Source of the DNA: Eutypa lata
Taxonomy: Eukaryota; Ascomycota; Sordariomycetes; Xylariales; Diatrypaceae
Direction: 5' to 3'
Length of the DNA stretch: 64,000 nucleotides
Assembly: GCA_022661535.1 (NCBI GenBank)
Contig: JAKULF010000009.1
Coordinates: 434,001-498,000 of the forward strand
Positions 11,386 to 23,065 of this stretch are shown piece after piece. Below the pieces are notes generated by a model. The model ran no database searches, was not told where the DNA came from, and worked only from the letters and a program-made list of their open reading frames with translations. Every line of letters starts with the position of its first letter. Position 1 is the first letter of the stretch. The position numbers and the translations under genes were made by a program.

Positions 11386-11469
11386 CCCGTTAGTCCATGC
11401 GGGAAATGAACCAACTAACCAGGGCTTAGTTGGCACTTAATACTGTAACCTTCGAAATACTGTAACCAA
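11386..11469 (+). repeat. Left terminal inverted repeat (84 bp)
   Basis: Left arm of the TA-flanked element. It begins CCCGTTAGTCCATGCGGG and pairs with 12166-12249. Confidence 0.9.
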
Positions 11470-12165
11470 AGTTATAAAAAAATTAATAACTTTACGAATA
11501 TTATAAATATAAACTTACAGCTTATTTTATAATTATCTTTAAAAAATAATACATTTAAATAAAATAAAATTAAAAAATTAAAAAATTAATACGTTAAAAT
11601 ATAAAAAGGTTTATATTACGTTAAATACGATATTAATAAATAATAATATAATAGACTTTTTTAAAAATATATAAAAATATTACGTAATTATATTAAAAAA
11701 TAACAAAAATAATATATAAAAACCGAAAATTTTATAAATATTATTCATTTAAATAGAATTTTTCGAAAGTTTTTTTATATAATATTCGAAACGACTTACG
11801 TAATCATTAAAACTTTTTAAAAATTATATTTTATATAAAATAAATCGTAACTTTTTAAATATAAAACGTATTTATTTTTTATAAACTGTTATAATTATCC
11901 TGAAAAATAACGAAAATTATAAAAATATTTATATAATTTTCCGAATTTTATCCGTAAAGATATCGCCGAAAAGGTATATATTATATTATATTATATAAAA
12001 TTTAACTTTATTTATTTAATGTTTTAAAAATAATATAAGCTTGTTTTAAATTTTTAAAAATTCGTATAATATTTAATATATCGTAATTAATATCCTCGAA
12101 ATTACCGTAACTTTATAACTTACGTAATTAAAAAGTTATATATAAAAGAAGTAAAAGAAGTAATA

Positions 12166-12249
12166 TTGGTTACAGTACTTCGAAGGTTACAGTATTAAGT
12201 GCCAACTAAGCCCTGGCTAGTTGGTTCATTTCCCGCATGGACCAACGGG
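12166..12249 (-). repeat. Right terminal inverted repeat (84 bp)
   Basis: Right arm of the TA-flanked element. Read on the minus strand it begins CCCGTTGGTCCATGCGGG. Confidence 0.9.
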
Positions 12250-12596
12250 TACTACGTATTGTACATACGTACGGAATAACTAACTAGCACTAAGTACGTA
12301 ACCCAATTAGCCATCTGCTAACCAATATCCGACCAACATCGTCAGACTTGTGAATAACTGATCACCTTGCCCTCAAAACATGCCAAAACATGACATGAAC
12401 TGCTGACTTGAGACCCTAGGTAGGTCCACAACGGCTAACAACCTCGGTCATACATATAGTTATAACGTGAATTAGTCATTGAGCCTTCACCAATGCCCTA
12501 GCTATATCAACTAACAATTCTAACCGAGAAGATTGACAATTCAGGTACAGGAACCACGTGATCAATTCTAACCAACGAGACAAAGCCCATTATTAC

Positions 12597-13380
12597 TTAG
12601 CTGAGCACGACTTCATTCACAGCATCCATCCACAACGCCCTGTGCTGCAACGAAGTTAGGGCAATGACCGGATTCCACCGTAAAGGTCTGTACCTTCCGG
12701 CCCGCCTCTTCCAGACCCTTGGCCATGTTCTGCTGTTCAGGAGTAGGAATCGACATGTCAGACGTGGTGTGAATGTATGCCGCCGGGATATCGCGCCAGG
12801 CAGCATGCTCGAGAGGCTGGAACATGGCTTTCCCATGCCAGCGGCACAAGGTTTTGACGTATTCTTCGGCCTCTGCATCGTCGACGCCGGGACCGCGGAG
12901 CCCAAACAGCATTCTGGGGTCCCGCGGGACGACGGTCTGGTCTTCGGTCATGTCAAAGACCAGAGGCACGTTCTCGATGTTTCTAAACTCCTTGAACTTG
13001 TCGAGGGTGGAGAGTCCCTCCGGGAGAGCGTAGCCCACCAAGTAAATGTGTTTGGAGACGCCCCCTCGTAGGCCTTAGGACGAGCGAGCCTCGACCCCTA
13101 GGCCATGAAGCGCATTGGGGCAGACTTGGCCGCCGTACGAATGGCCGATAGCGGCGACAGTGCGTCCGGCCCGGACCAGGCTCTCGACGTAGCTGCGGAT
13201 GAGGGTTGTGTCGCTGGACAGGTCAGCGTTTGGTGGACGCATTTCGTTGCACGTCGGTAGTCGTGGAACATGGGCTTCATATCCAGATGCCTCGAGTGCG
13301 ACAGTGAGCTTCTCATAACTCTGGGGAGTATGAAACGCACCACCAACGATGATAAGTGTGGGCTTGATGTTGGTAGCCAC
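12597..13380 (-). pseudogene. Alpha/beta-hydrolase (AB_hydrolase_1/methylesterase-like), inactivated
   Basis: About 260 codons of an alpha/beta hydrolase read in one frame. Landmarks are a strand KPTLIIVGGAFHTPQSY with the oxyanion region, the nucleophile elbow GHSYGG, a late acid candidate in HTTSDMSIP and a histidine in ESGHCP. This type acts on small esters and resembles plant methylesterase-like enzymes. Three lesions are visible. The codon where the family's start Met would be is GTG (13380-13378), with a TGA two codons upstream and no in-frame ATG. A TAA interrupts the frame at 13077-13075, with recognisable sequence on both sides. A duplicated GGAT near 12615-12625 shifts the last dozen codons. 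Each lesion alone could be argued, but together they make a pseudogene the best call. A splice rescue of the TAA is not seen. Confidence 0.82.
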
Positions 13381-13447
13381 TTTTCAAGGCGATGGTCAGA
13401 GGAGGAGGATGATGATGCTGATGATGATGCTTGAGCACTGCGCGACA

Positions 13448-13453
13448 CTTATA
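13448..13453 (-). promoter_or_regulatory. TATA box of the hydrolase pseudogene
   Basis: TATAAG on the minus strand, about 68 bp upstream of the former start codon. The promoter appears better preserved than the coding region. Confidence 0.4.
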
Positions 13454-13459
13454 GGGCTT

Positions 13460-14830
13460 GGCTGACGATAACGGATGTCCAAGTGATGGCGTTGACGTGT
13501 TCTCACTCAGTCTTATAAGCTTGAAGGTTGGAAAAAGAATTCAAAATCCAGACGCGATCGGCCAGCTCAGCTCACTAGATTTAAATATTTATTGCGATAC
13601 TACTCAAGTTGGTGGACTAGAGTAGCATCAGAGCACGTAGAAAGACAAGGCTTCAACAGGGAGGACCACAGCTCATGGAACTGTGTGGGGGCTATAGTAG
13701 ATACTAAGTAGTATGTGATACGCTTTTTGTTGTAGGCAGGCTGGCTGGCGTGTAGGCGCGGCCTGGTGTTACACACCATCCCAATAAAATAAGATTGGCC
13801 AGCCCAGTGGCTGTGCCACGGTGCACGTTTTGTTAACCAACATGTAAAGCAGTGTAACATGCAAGGGATAAAAGTTAAACACCTACCATGTAGTTAAGGC
13901 TCGCAGTGCATCCCGAACTTACATGTGGGGTATATGGCCCCAATCCGGGTCAGCCCGTTGGTCACAACATCGGGCAGGGATCTTCGCACCACTGCGTTTT
14001 AGATTTATAACATCAGTTGTTGCACCTTAGCTCTTGTTCCTCTAACGCTTGGTACATGAGTTGTTGGAAGGCGGAAGGTGTGGTGTCAGCAGTGGGGCTT
14101 TACAACGCTACCTATCTACTACAAGTCGGCCGGTCTCTATTATGAGCGTTTCGCAGGCGGCTGAATCGTTAGACACGTATTAAGATGAGGCATAGGGGAT
14201 TGATATCCCTGGCCAGTGTATATTCAATGCTAGGTACTAGATAGAAGTGGTGGAGTCACTTAGATCCCCTCACTATAGTGCCATGGGTCATAAAGGAGGT
14301 TCCATCCCAGACGTATAGTGTCCAGTGTATTAAATCCCCCATATAAATTATATCAGTAGATAGATAAGTGTATGGTAGCCCGTTGACGGTGTCAATTCTG
14401 TTGGCAGCAACTTGAATCGACTACAGACATATGTCGTTTATCGCGTTTCCACTATAATTGAAAGCTAGATATTAGTTTAAGTCTGTCAATCCAATGCCGA
14501 GTAAAGAATCCTCATTAAAAAGATTTAGGTCTAAATAGACCTCGAGGTATCGCAAATATATAGATTAATACAAGAGTTTGTCCATTATCATAAATGAAGT
14601 AAAAGGTAGAGAAGCTGAGACAAAAAGTATATTGCAGATCTGATACTGATGTTTTCAAATGCCTACAAGACACTAATTCTAAGTCGAGTATGTCTAAGGA
14701 TCTCTCTCAAGGAGATATATTCTAGGCCCAAACTAAGTAGCGAGCGAACTGTCCGTCTCATTCCACAGATATACCACGCCCCTTTACCTGCGTCGTCATA
14801 TCAAAGGAAAAATCTCAACAACAAGGAAGC
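13460..14830. other. Intergenic stretch, no gene seen
   Basis: About 1.4 kb with no frame showing coding character or a recognisable motif. It contains normal-composition sequence with many stops in all frames. Confidence 0.45.
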
Positions 14831-14834
14831 CCAT

Positions 14835-15421
14835 CTAACACTGTCCGTTGGCATTGCAAAAGTTCCAGTTGATGTTGAACTGTCCCGGGGGGTCCAAGTT
14901 TCCACTGCAGTAGATCTATCAGCAATGGTTTGTTTGCCAGAAGGCCAAGTGAGGGGCAAACGGGAGTCAACATACCCGGTCAAAGCCTCGAAGGCACCCG
15001 TACTAAGGTCCAGATGGTTCTGGTCGCAGCCAGGACAGGTATCCTGCACGACGGCCTGGATGACAGTCCCGGCGCCGTTGTTGTCCTGGCCGCCACCGGC
15101 GTTGGTGATCTGGATCTTGCGGCCGCAGAACGAGGCGACATCCCACGAAGGGGACAGCGCGATGATCAGGTCGCTGTCCGCGTGGTAGTTACCGCAGGAG
15201 CCCGCCGCGCCGCCTTGGTAGTAGTAAGTGGCGATTCCAGAGTGGCTACGGAGGAAAAAGGTGGTGTTAGCTAGGTATCAGGAGACATTAAAGATATCTG
15301 ATAGCAGGTAATTAGGTTAGGGTTATACTCACGTCACACGCTTGCCAAACCAGGTCCCGTTGGTCGCGCTTGGAAGTGCGGCTGCCGAGGCAGCGAGCAA
15401 GGAGGTAATAAAGAACTGCAT
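14835..15421 (-). CDS. Small secreted RlpA-like double-psi beta-barrel (expansin/barwin-like) protein, 3 exons
   Basis: Exons are 15421-15333, 15245-14976 and 14904-14835. Introns of 87 and 71 nt have donors GTGAGT and GTATGT. The product has 142 residues. Residues 1-16 (MQFFITSLLAASAAAL) are a signal peptide, and a KR at 27-28 suggests Kex2-type processing before the mature domain. The domain carries SGIATYYYQGG (32-42), six cysteines (47, 70, 100, 103, 136, 142) and HLDLS-x2-AF-x-AL (107-118), the conserved strand of RlpA/expansin-like double-psi barrels. The protein should be secreted and bind or loosen wall polysaccharide, or act as an apoplastic effector. Enzyme activity is not implied, since these small proteins usually lack the full GH45 catalytic pair. 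A TATA box lies 109 bp upstream. Confidence 0.9.
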
Positions 15422-15529
15422 AGTGCGGATGTTTATGATTGTAAGATCTGGCAGGGAGTAGTAAACTGAAACCGGTGATGGATGGTCTTGGCATCTATCA
15501 CCTGTTATTTGCTGGTCTTTCACCATGGC

Positions 15530-15535
15530 TTTATA
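15530..15535 (-). promoter_or_regulatory. TATA box of the secreted barrel protein gene
   Basis: TATAAA on the minus strand within CTATAAAGCC, 109 bp upstream of the ATG at 15421. Confidence 0.55.
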
Positions 15536-15539
15536 GTTC

Positions 15540-17970
15540 TCCCTACATCACTGTATGCCAGAACGTCACTGCGAATTACATACTTTACAACATTGTTTCT
15601 TTAATTTCCGGTCCCGTTTGACCGTTCTACGGAAGAAAAGGGCGGCCCAAACAACCAATTTCTCACATAATAGAAGCGGTGATCAGTAACTTAGTCCTGC
15701 ATAAGGCGATTGTGTGTTGTCTTTCACATATGTAGCCTTCGATGTTTGAGGAATTACCCTGAAGAGGTGGGTGCCTTATTATCAGCAGCAAGAGAGTCGC
15801 CGAATTCACCGCTTATCAAGCTTATTCGTTCCTCATCGACATTGGCGCATATGAATTCAAATCAATACTTTACAACATCCTGGTGATGTCCTTCGGGGTG
15901 CTAATATATACTGGGGGCCAACTAGATTTCTTTCGATAGGAAGTTTCTCCTTAGAAGCTGAGCTTCGCATCAGTATTGCAAATATCAATGGGAATACACT
16001 ATATAATTTCTTTATTCAGGATGGGATCTAGAAGTTTAGAAGTCTTAGGTAGTAAGAGCCGCGCTTACTCACCCCGACATTTCAATTGCGCCATCAAAGA
16101 CGCCAGTAAAGTCGACTGACTCATCACACCCTGTCAGGAACAAAAATGCATGTAATTCCCGATACCACTACCAAGCTTCTGACAGTCGTAGAAAGAAAAC
16201 ACTAACCCAGACTAGAACTGATTTAATGTAAAAATAGCACTCTGCATATGTAAACCATCGTTGTGGGTTAAACTACATGTATAACCTATGGCAGAGCTAG
16301 GTGAAAGACGTAATGGTTGGGGAGGTTCGGTAAGACTATCTAAGCTTATATAAGATATTGGATGACAATATCCTAATAGTGTAGTCTCGCCTTCCTGTTG
16401 CTCTGAAGACATATGCCCTGGCTCTCGTTATCACGCAGCGAGGGATTCATCGCCGTTGAAAACAATACATTTCAGGTAAGCTAATTACGGCTTCAATGAC
16501 TGGCTTAAAATGTTACTCTGCTGTACTATAAGCTGCTTCTAAAAATGAATATTAGGCTGCGAACAGCGACGAGGACATTTCTATCCGCCGAGGAAACCCT
16601 TTTTAGAGCGAAGAGCGAGTTAAGAACGGAATCAATACTTTAAACAACTCTCGGCCCCGCTCCTTACAGAGATCATTGAAAACAACCATACGAATTTTAG
16701 ACCAAAACTACCTACTTACTTGTATGGGGAGAAAGAAACCAACCTCTACTAAGTTTTATCGATAAAATTGCAACCTTTGAGAATATAACTAAGATATACA
16801 GTTTGAAAAGCGAGGTCATACAGGAACCCATAAGAATAGAGGTAAGCTTTTCCAAGAGGAAGCGGTAGACGTAAAAACACCTGGGTTCTCATTGGGTGTA
16901 GGATCTATAAGAACTTTCGGCGAATGGCAACAATTCTATCGCAGGTGATGATTGTTGTAATCATGAGAAGACTTATCTCGAAAGGATTGAGGACCTTAAT
17001 TATATATACTGATGTACAACGTAAAATGTGGCCCATAATACGGTAGTTAAGTATTACGGACATTAATGTTCTTTAGATACCTCAGAGTGTTGGAAAGGTT
17101 CGTAATCTAGCATGTTACCCAGCGGATGATGAACCCTGGGTGAAATTTAACGAGTGACAACTGCAAAGAATGACGTGAACCAGCTCAGTATAGATTTAGC
17201 AGTGTTGATGGCTGAAATACTCTTGTGTCTTTCGACGGCTACGAAGAGCATAGTAGTCAAGCTGTAATCGAGTCGGCGATGTGAGCTTTCCTCATGAAGA
17301 TTTCATGGGCTTCGTAAAAATACAACACAATGAAAAAGAAGCCACTAAGTATACAGCCCAGTGATGAACGTTTCAGAAAGCTGCACTTGTAAGTTTATTG
17401 AAATCTCAAACTAGCGACGAAAAAGAGTAAAGTCCCCATCTAGTTTCGAAAAAAACAAGCTTCACGTTAAAGGCTGGTTAGAAGTTAAGTTCATCGATAA
17501 ATGCAAAGACATCTTTTGGGTATAGGAAGAATTCCTCGGTGCCGCTTTACCTTTTCATCACTTACGTAGGTAGGCAAAGGACATAAATGAGTCCCTTAGT
17601 AGGCCCCTTAGCTACATACCTACCTAGGTAGGTACCTTTTAAGTACCTAGATTAGATGCATAGCTACATGTAGACACCCTAGTTAATCCCAAGACTTGCC
17701 TCAGTAGAAAACCATAACATGCATGCTAATTCTCTACACTGAATATTCTCCCGATCTTGATGTTCCGTTTGTCTATGAATGATTAAGCCTACTAGATGTC
17801 TAGATTATGAACGAGGAAGAAGATAAAAACATCGCTAATACGACCAAGAAACAATATCTTGCTGATAAATCAACACCTAAATACATCATCCCAGTCCTTG
17901 GCAGCAATAGTTAGTTACATGTAGCTCTAGTTATTGGTTAGTTCATTCCCCATACATACGTAGTTCTTCA
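15540..17970. other. Long intergenic stretch, no gene seen
   Basis: About 2.4 kb without a credible gene. The longest frame (16212-16412, minus) has no support. Near its end is a cluster of TAGGTA/TACCTA motifs (17565-17660). Confidence 0.45.
17617..17634. repeat. 18-bp perfect palindrome of TACCTA/TAGGTA units
   Basis: TACCTACCTAGGTAGGTA is its own reverse complement and is flanked by further GTAGGTAGG and GTACCT copies. Short motifs of this kind are scattered in intergenic DNA of many Sordariomycetes. Confidence 0.75.
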
Positions 17971-17977
17971 ACTCCGC

Positions 17978-17984
17978 TATAAAA
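17978..17984 (+). promoter_or_regulatory. Candidate TATA box upstream of the MFS exporter
   Basis: TATAAAA within CGCTATAAAACCGG. It lies 513 bp before the exporter ATG, so it would imply a leader of nearly 500 nt or an upstream intron. Confidence 0.35.
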
Positions 17985-18496
17985 CCGGGGCTCTAGCGTG
18001 CGAACGGGACTCCCCGAGCCGTAACCAACTAGGTATGTATGTAGTTATGTAGTTAATGGAATGTTGGTTGACCGTTACGCCAAATGGAGGTTGTAATCCT
18101 CACCGGTATCACGATGAATATCGGGATAATCCCACAATCCGTATGCCAGGGTGACGATGTCTCTTTAACCCTTCCCTTCAACCCCTCCTTCTCCCCCCAA
18201 CTTGGCAACGAAAGCGGGCCCCGGCTTCGGCTACTTGACATACCCGGACGAAACCTAGCTATGCCATTCGATTTCACCGCCCCCGAGGAACATCCATCCA
18301 CCCTTGCATACCTACCTCTAAATGTTGGGTCAGCAAAGGGCCGACCCTTGCCATTGGTGAATAAATTGACGCATCTCTATTTAGATATGCCATCCCGCCT
18401 TCCCCGATCACTTTCACCTGTTTCCTCGCTTTCAATTCATTCATCCCCAAGGAACGATTGTACGGATCTTGATGAATCATATCCACTATTGTGACA

Positions 18497-20454
18497 ATGT
18501 CGTTGCATTCTCTCCTACACCACGAGCTCAGCTCGAATGCGCAATCCCCCACGACACTGGGCGCCTCAGCCCAGGAAAATGTGGCGGCGGCATCTGGGAT
18601 GTTACGGGAAGGGCTCGATCTCGTAGCTACTACTACAATGGAGTCCCATCATCCGCCTCCCCGACAGAGTGCCGATGTGGCGGCGGCGGCGGCGGCTTCA
18701 TCGCCCGAAGCTATGCAGCGCGTCTTTGATGTTGCTCCGCTCAACGTCACGAACCGGCAGCGGCGGCTAACCGTCACGATCTTCATCATCGCCTGCAATA
18801 TCATCCAGATGATCTGCAACTTGATCGGTGTGGCCGGGGGGTTGGATATCAGTAGGAGACTTGGTGTCTCGGGCATCCACGCCAACTGGGTTGCAGCCGC
18901 TTATCCGTACGTCTGTCCGTCTCATAGCCCAGCACGCGAAGCGAGTCTTCAGGCTAGCCGGTAGCTAGTTAGAAGTCGTCAGTCTTGTGGTATATTGACA
19001 TTTTGTTCTACCAGTCTCACACAGGGCACGTTCGTCTTGATCAGCGGCCGTTTCGGCGCCGTCTACGGACACAAGAACATGTTCCTACTGGGGTGCATCG
19101 TCCTGATCACCTTCACGTTCATTTGCGGGTTCTGCAACAACTTCATCGCCTTCAACGCCATGCGCGCACTGTCTGGGATCGGCGGTGCCTTCATCATGCC
19201 CAATGCTGTGGCCATGATCGGTATCACGAATCCGCCCGGGTTCGCGCGGAATCTCAGTCTGGCGTTCTTTGGTGCCTCTGCCCCGATTGGTGGCTATGTA
19301 GGGGCTCTGATCGTCGGGGGCTTCATCCAGGGGTCTTCGTTGCTCTGGATGTTTACGCTCATGTGAGTGGTACTGAGTCGAACCGCCGAAGAACACATTA
19401 CTGACTGGAGTATTAGTGCTGGTGTTGGTTTGCTGGCTGCGATACCATTGTGGGCATTGCTCCCCAGAGAAGTACCTGTCGACCGGAATGGTACGATCGA
19501 CTGGTTCGGCTCTTTCCTTGCCTTAGGTGGCCTGATACTATTCAATGTAGTTTGGAAGTAAGTTTTCTATCTCACATGCGTGTGCACTAGCTAAAAACAA
19601 TTCTGTGCGCCAGTCAAGCACCGGCAGTAGGATGGTCACATCCCATGATTATATCCACATTAGTGGCGTCCATAGTGCTCTTCATCGGATACGGCATATG
19701 GGAGCACTACTTTGCAACCGATCCAATCATGCCATTGAGTATCTTCAAAGCCCCATCGTTCACGCCCCTGATCTTCGTCGTCCTCATGAACTTCATGGCT
19801 ACGGGCACTCTGCTATGGTATACGGTCGCATGGCTGGAAGAGGTCCGCGGGTGGTCTCCGATGCAATTCGCCGTGGGTTGGACACCATTTGGCATCTGCG
19901 GCGTCGCGGCGGCATTCCTCGCAGCCTACCTGATCCCACGAGTACCAGCACAGTACATCCTGGCGATAGGCACAACGTGCATGCTGCTAGCTAACCTTCT
20001 CATTGCGACCATGCCTGCGCAGCAGTCCTACTGGTATCAGGTATTCCCCAGCACGATTGTAACGGCCTTTTGTCCGGATCTGGTCTACACCGCAGCCCAG
20101 ATCATCGCGAGCAACTCCGTCAGCCGCAGCCAGCAAGGTATCGCGGGTTCGCTCATAGGCTCCCTGCTTCTCTATGGGAACAGTCTCGGGCTGGGCTTTG
20201 CATCGACTGTCGAGTCGGAGGTGGCTAAGAAGACTGGTGATGTTGTGACGGGCTACAGATCGGCCTTGTTCTTCGCCGTAGGCATTTGCGTTGTTGCCTT
20301 GGTACTTGATTTCGCGTTTGTGAGACTCGTGCATGACAACCGCGAGGGCTGGGATGACCCTGCAGATGCTGATCCCGCCGATGAGGTTACGGCGCCGGTG
20401 GTGGCTACGGGTACAGAGTTGCGAGAGCTCTCATCGCAAGTGGAACAGCGCTAG
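18497..20454 (+). CDS. DHA2-family MFS transporter, ATR1/aminotriazole-resistance-like (4 exons)
   Basis: Exons are 18497-18906, 19015-19362, 19417-19557 and 19614-20454. Introns are 108, 54, 56 nt with donors GTACGT, GTGAGT and GTAAGT. The product has 579 residues. A cytosolic N-terminus of about 90 residues, rich in Ser, Ala and Pro, precedes the first helix (LTVTIFIIACNIIQM). Family landmarks are the loop LTQGTFVLISGRFGAVYGHK, a helix with RALSGIGGAFIMPNAV, and ASAPIGGYVGALIVGG. About 14 hydrophobic segments fit the DHA2 group that includes yeast Atr1 and low-affinity ammonium transporters. The likely role is plasma-membrane proton-coupled export of small molecules, and the substrate is unknown. 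The ATG at 18497 gives a normal N-terminus; an in-frame GTG two codons earlier is not needed. A different 136-codon frame on the same strand ends two bases before this ATG. Confidence 0.92.
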
Positions 20455-20718
20455 GCATGTTCTTGACCAGCTGCATAAGGAGAAAATGAAGGCTCTAGGT
20501 AATCATAGCGTCTATCTAGCAACGTAAATAACGATAGGTATAACAATTGTAGCTCTAGAAGGCTGGATTAAGGCATCGATATGGAGCTATCTAGCTATGT
20601 AGAATGAATTCATACTAAATTGTGTATTGAATTTGACGTTGATAGTCATCCCTGATGGTACCACCCATCCAATTGGACATCACTCAATCGTATCACGCGC
20701 TTACTAGGTATGTAGCTA

Positions 20719-20750
20719 TATCCTTGCTCGTGTGTATCCTTGCTCGTGTG
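20719..20750 (+). repeat. Tandem duplication of a 16-bp unit
   Basis: TATCCTTGCTCGTGTG occurs twice head to tail, 80-110 bp upstream of the next gene's start. Confidence 0.85.
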
Positions 20751-20832
20751 TCCCGTGCACGGCCTAAGTGACACGCGTTTCGACGTGTTCTGACAAGTGT
20801 CAGCTTAACAACTACTCGAAACAACAATCACC

Positions 20833-21590
20833 ATGCCCGCAACTCGAAAGCGGACCTATTCTAGGACGAGCGGAGACCCCCCGAGCTCGTCAGGCAATGA
20901 TAGAACGCCAAAGAGACCCAACGTCTCGGAGACAAGAGATACGACTGTCCAGGACGAGGAAGATATGTGGGATGTCGAGGTATGTAAACATACATGTAGA
21001 AGGGGGCCTATTTCTTTCTGTGAGGCTCACGTTAGCAGGCGGAATATCGTTCACGATGGAGTGACAACATGATAGATTACCTCCCCCATGACTATCTCAA
21101 GATGGCATTTCGCGAGCTAGTCATGGACGGCATCATGGGACATATTGCCGCGGATGCGCTCCTGACTAGTGCGCGTGCGAGGGCCAAGAGAGAATGCGAC
21201 GACATAATCGAAGCAGTCACAAAGGCGTACCAAGAATTCCGGAATGACGCACCGGCCATCCCACCGATAGTTCGTGTAAATAGGGAGGCTGATGATCCAC
21301 CTGCCTGTGGTAGCAGTAACAACCAGGCGGGTTCGCTCGGGCCCGACGATTTGGTTTCGCGATTAACTCCTCTCCTCGGACAAGCGATCAAACTGTGTTA
21401 CCTAGGGCAACTGGTTGACGGCCCCATTCTGGCGTGGAAGTGTTTACTAGCAGTCGTGAAATTCGACATCCGTTGTTGGGAGGACGGAACGTATGAGCTA
21501 TTCGGATATCCCAGTGGTGGTTGCCTCAGTTCTCAGACCGCCGTAGCTCTAAATCACTTAAGTACCCATCTCCACAGATATCCACATTAA
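20833..21590 (+). CDS. Hypothetical, probably nuclear protein, ending at the AT-rich block (2 exons)
   Basis: Exon 1 is 20833-20979 and exon 2 is 21039-21590, with a 59-nt intron (GTATGT to TTAGCAG). The product has 232 residues. The N-terminus is basic and disordered, with RKRTYSR and TPKRP as possible nuclear localisation signals. An acidic stretch (DEEDMWDVEAEYRSRW) and a helical region (HDYLKMAFRELVMDGIMGHIAAD, then ARARAKRECDDIIEA) follow. I do not recognise a domain. The ATG sits in a good context (ATCACCATGCCC). The stop TAA at 21588-21590 is the first codon contributed by the AT-rich block, so the true C-terminus may have been cut off by the insertion. The last dozen residues look less protein-like. 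Confidence 0.72.
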
Positions 21591-22254
21591 AATTTCGATT
21601 AATTAAAAAAAAAATTTAAATTATAACGATTTAAATTTATTTAATAATTTTTAAATTATTAAATATTTATTTTATTATAATTATTATAATATAATAAATA
21701 TTATTAAAATAATTATATAATTATTTAAATTATATTATAATATTTTTTATTATTAATAAAATTTTAATTAAAACGAAATTATAACTTTTAACGTTTTTAA
21801 AATATTAAATTATAAAACGTAATTTATTATTATATTTTAATTATTATTTATAAATAATAATATTAAATTTATTAAATTTTATTATATAATAAAAATAAAA
21901 ATAATATTATTTAATAATATTATAAACTTTTAAAATTATTAAAATTATTAAAATATTAATAAAAAACGATTTAAAATGTTTATTTTAATTAAAAATTATT
22001 TTATATTAAATATAAATTATTTAATTATTACGAAAGCGTTAAATATAAAAAAAAATTCGAATTTTATTAATTATATAAAATTTTAAATTAAAGAAAAAAG
22101 AAAAATAATAAATAAAAGCGCGCGGTAAATGTAATTATAAAGGTAATTACTTAATAAAGTTACGCATTAATTAATTTTTATTATATTTATTATAATAACC
22201 GCGTTTTATTATAACCTTTATTAATAAATTCCTTATTAAATATATACGTATCGT

Positions 22255-23065
22255 AATATTAATTACGTTATTAATTACGTAATTATTATTTAAATATTTA
22301 AATATTTATTAAATATATTAAAAATATATATTTATTATTATAATAACTTTTAATTAAATATATTTATTTCGAAAAATATATATATAATTTATAATTATAA
22401 TTAATTAAAAATATTCTTTTTAATTAATATATTTAATTTTTTTAAATTTAATTTTATTTAATTTTATAAATTTATAAATTTATAAATTTATAATTTATAA
22501 TTTATAAATTTAAATAATTTAAATAATATTATATTAATTAATTATTTAATTATTAATTATTTAATTTTTAATTTAAAAAATAATAACTTTAATTATTTCT
22601 TTTTAAAATTAATTATATATAAATAAATAAAATATTAACTTTTAATATAATTAATATAATAAATTTATAATATAATAATTAAATTTATAAATATAATAAT
22701 TATAATTTAAAATTTTTAAATTTAAATTTTATTTAATAAAATATAAAATTACATAATTTAAATAATAATAAAATTTATAATTTATAAATTTATAAAGTTA
22801 TAATTTAAAAATAAATCGTAATAATAATATAAATTTTAATTATAAAATATTTTTTAATTAATTTTAATAATTTAATCGTTTTATACGTATAATAACTTTT
22901 AAATATTAATTTTAATAAATTAAAGATTTTTTAAAAGTTAAATTAATTATATTAACTTTTATTATATAATAAAACTTTTTCGTTTAAAAAAAAACTTTCG
23001 TAATTTATTTATAAGCGAAAAACCGTACTTTTTTTTTAAACGTAACGATTAAAAAAGTTTTTAAA
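22255..23065 (+). repeat. Repeat family A, copy 1
   Basis: Aligns by eye with 31205-32205 in the same orientation and with 43265-44005 inverted. Landmarks are ATTACGTTATTAATTACGTA at the start, TTATATATAAATAAATAAA, TTTAATAAAATATAAAATTA, AAATAAATCGTAATAATAA, then AAAACTTTTT and GCGAAAAACCGTA near the end. Confidence 0.7.

Larger units (their letters stand above)
11386..12249. mobile_element. 864-bp TIR transposon remnant/MITE with TA target duplication
   Basis: Positions 11386-11469 and 12166-12249 are 84-bp terminal inverted repeats that match at about 81 positions. The three differences are all A on the left against G on the right reverse complement. Both outer ends start CCCGTT and are flanked by the dinucleotide TA, consistent with a TA target-site duplication as in Tc1/mariner-type insertions. 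Each arm contains two TACTGTAACC motifs 17 bp apart. The interior (about 696 bp) is extremely AT-rich, has no open frame, and is RIP-mutated, while the termini are not. It is either a non-autonomous MITE or a deleted transposon. I could not assign the superfamily beyond the TA preference. Confidence 0.85.

Noticed and set aside
11201..11440. 79-codon basic frame
   Set aside because: Runs into the terminal inverted repeat of the TA-flanked element and has no coding support.
13600..13860. 86-codon minus-strand frame
   Set aside because: No motif and no coding-like composition. A chance frame.
19085..20334. Several minus-strand frames of 60-115 codons
   Set aside because: Antisense to exons of the MFS exporter.
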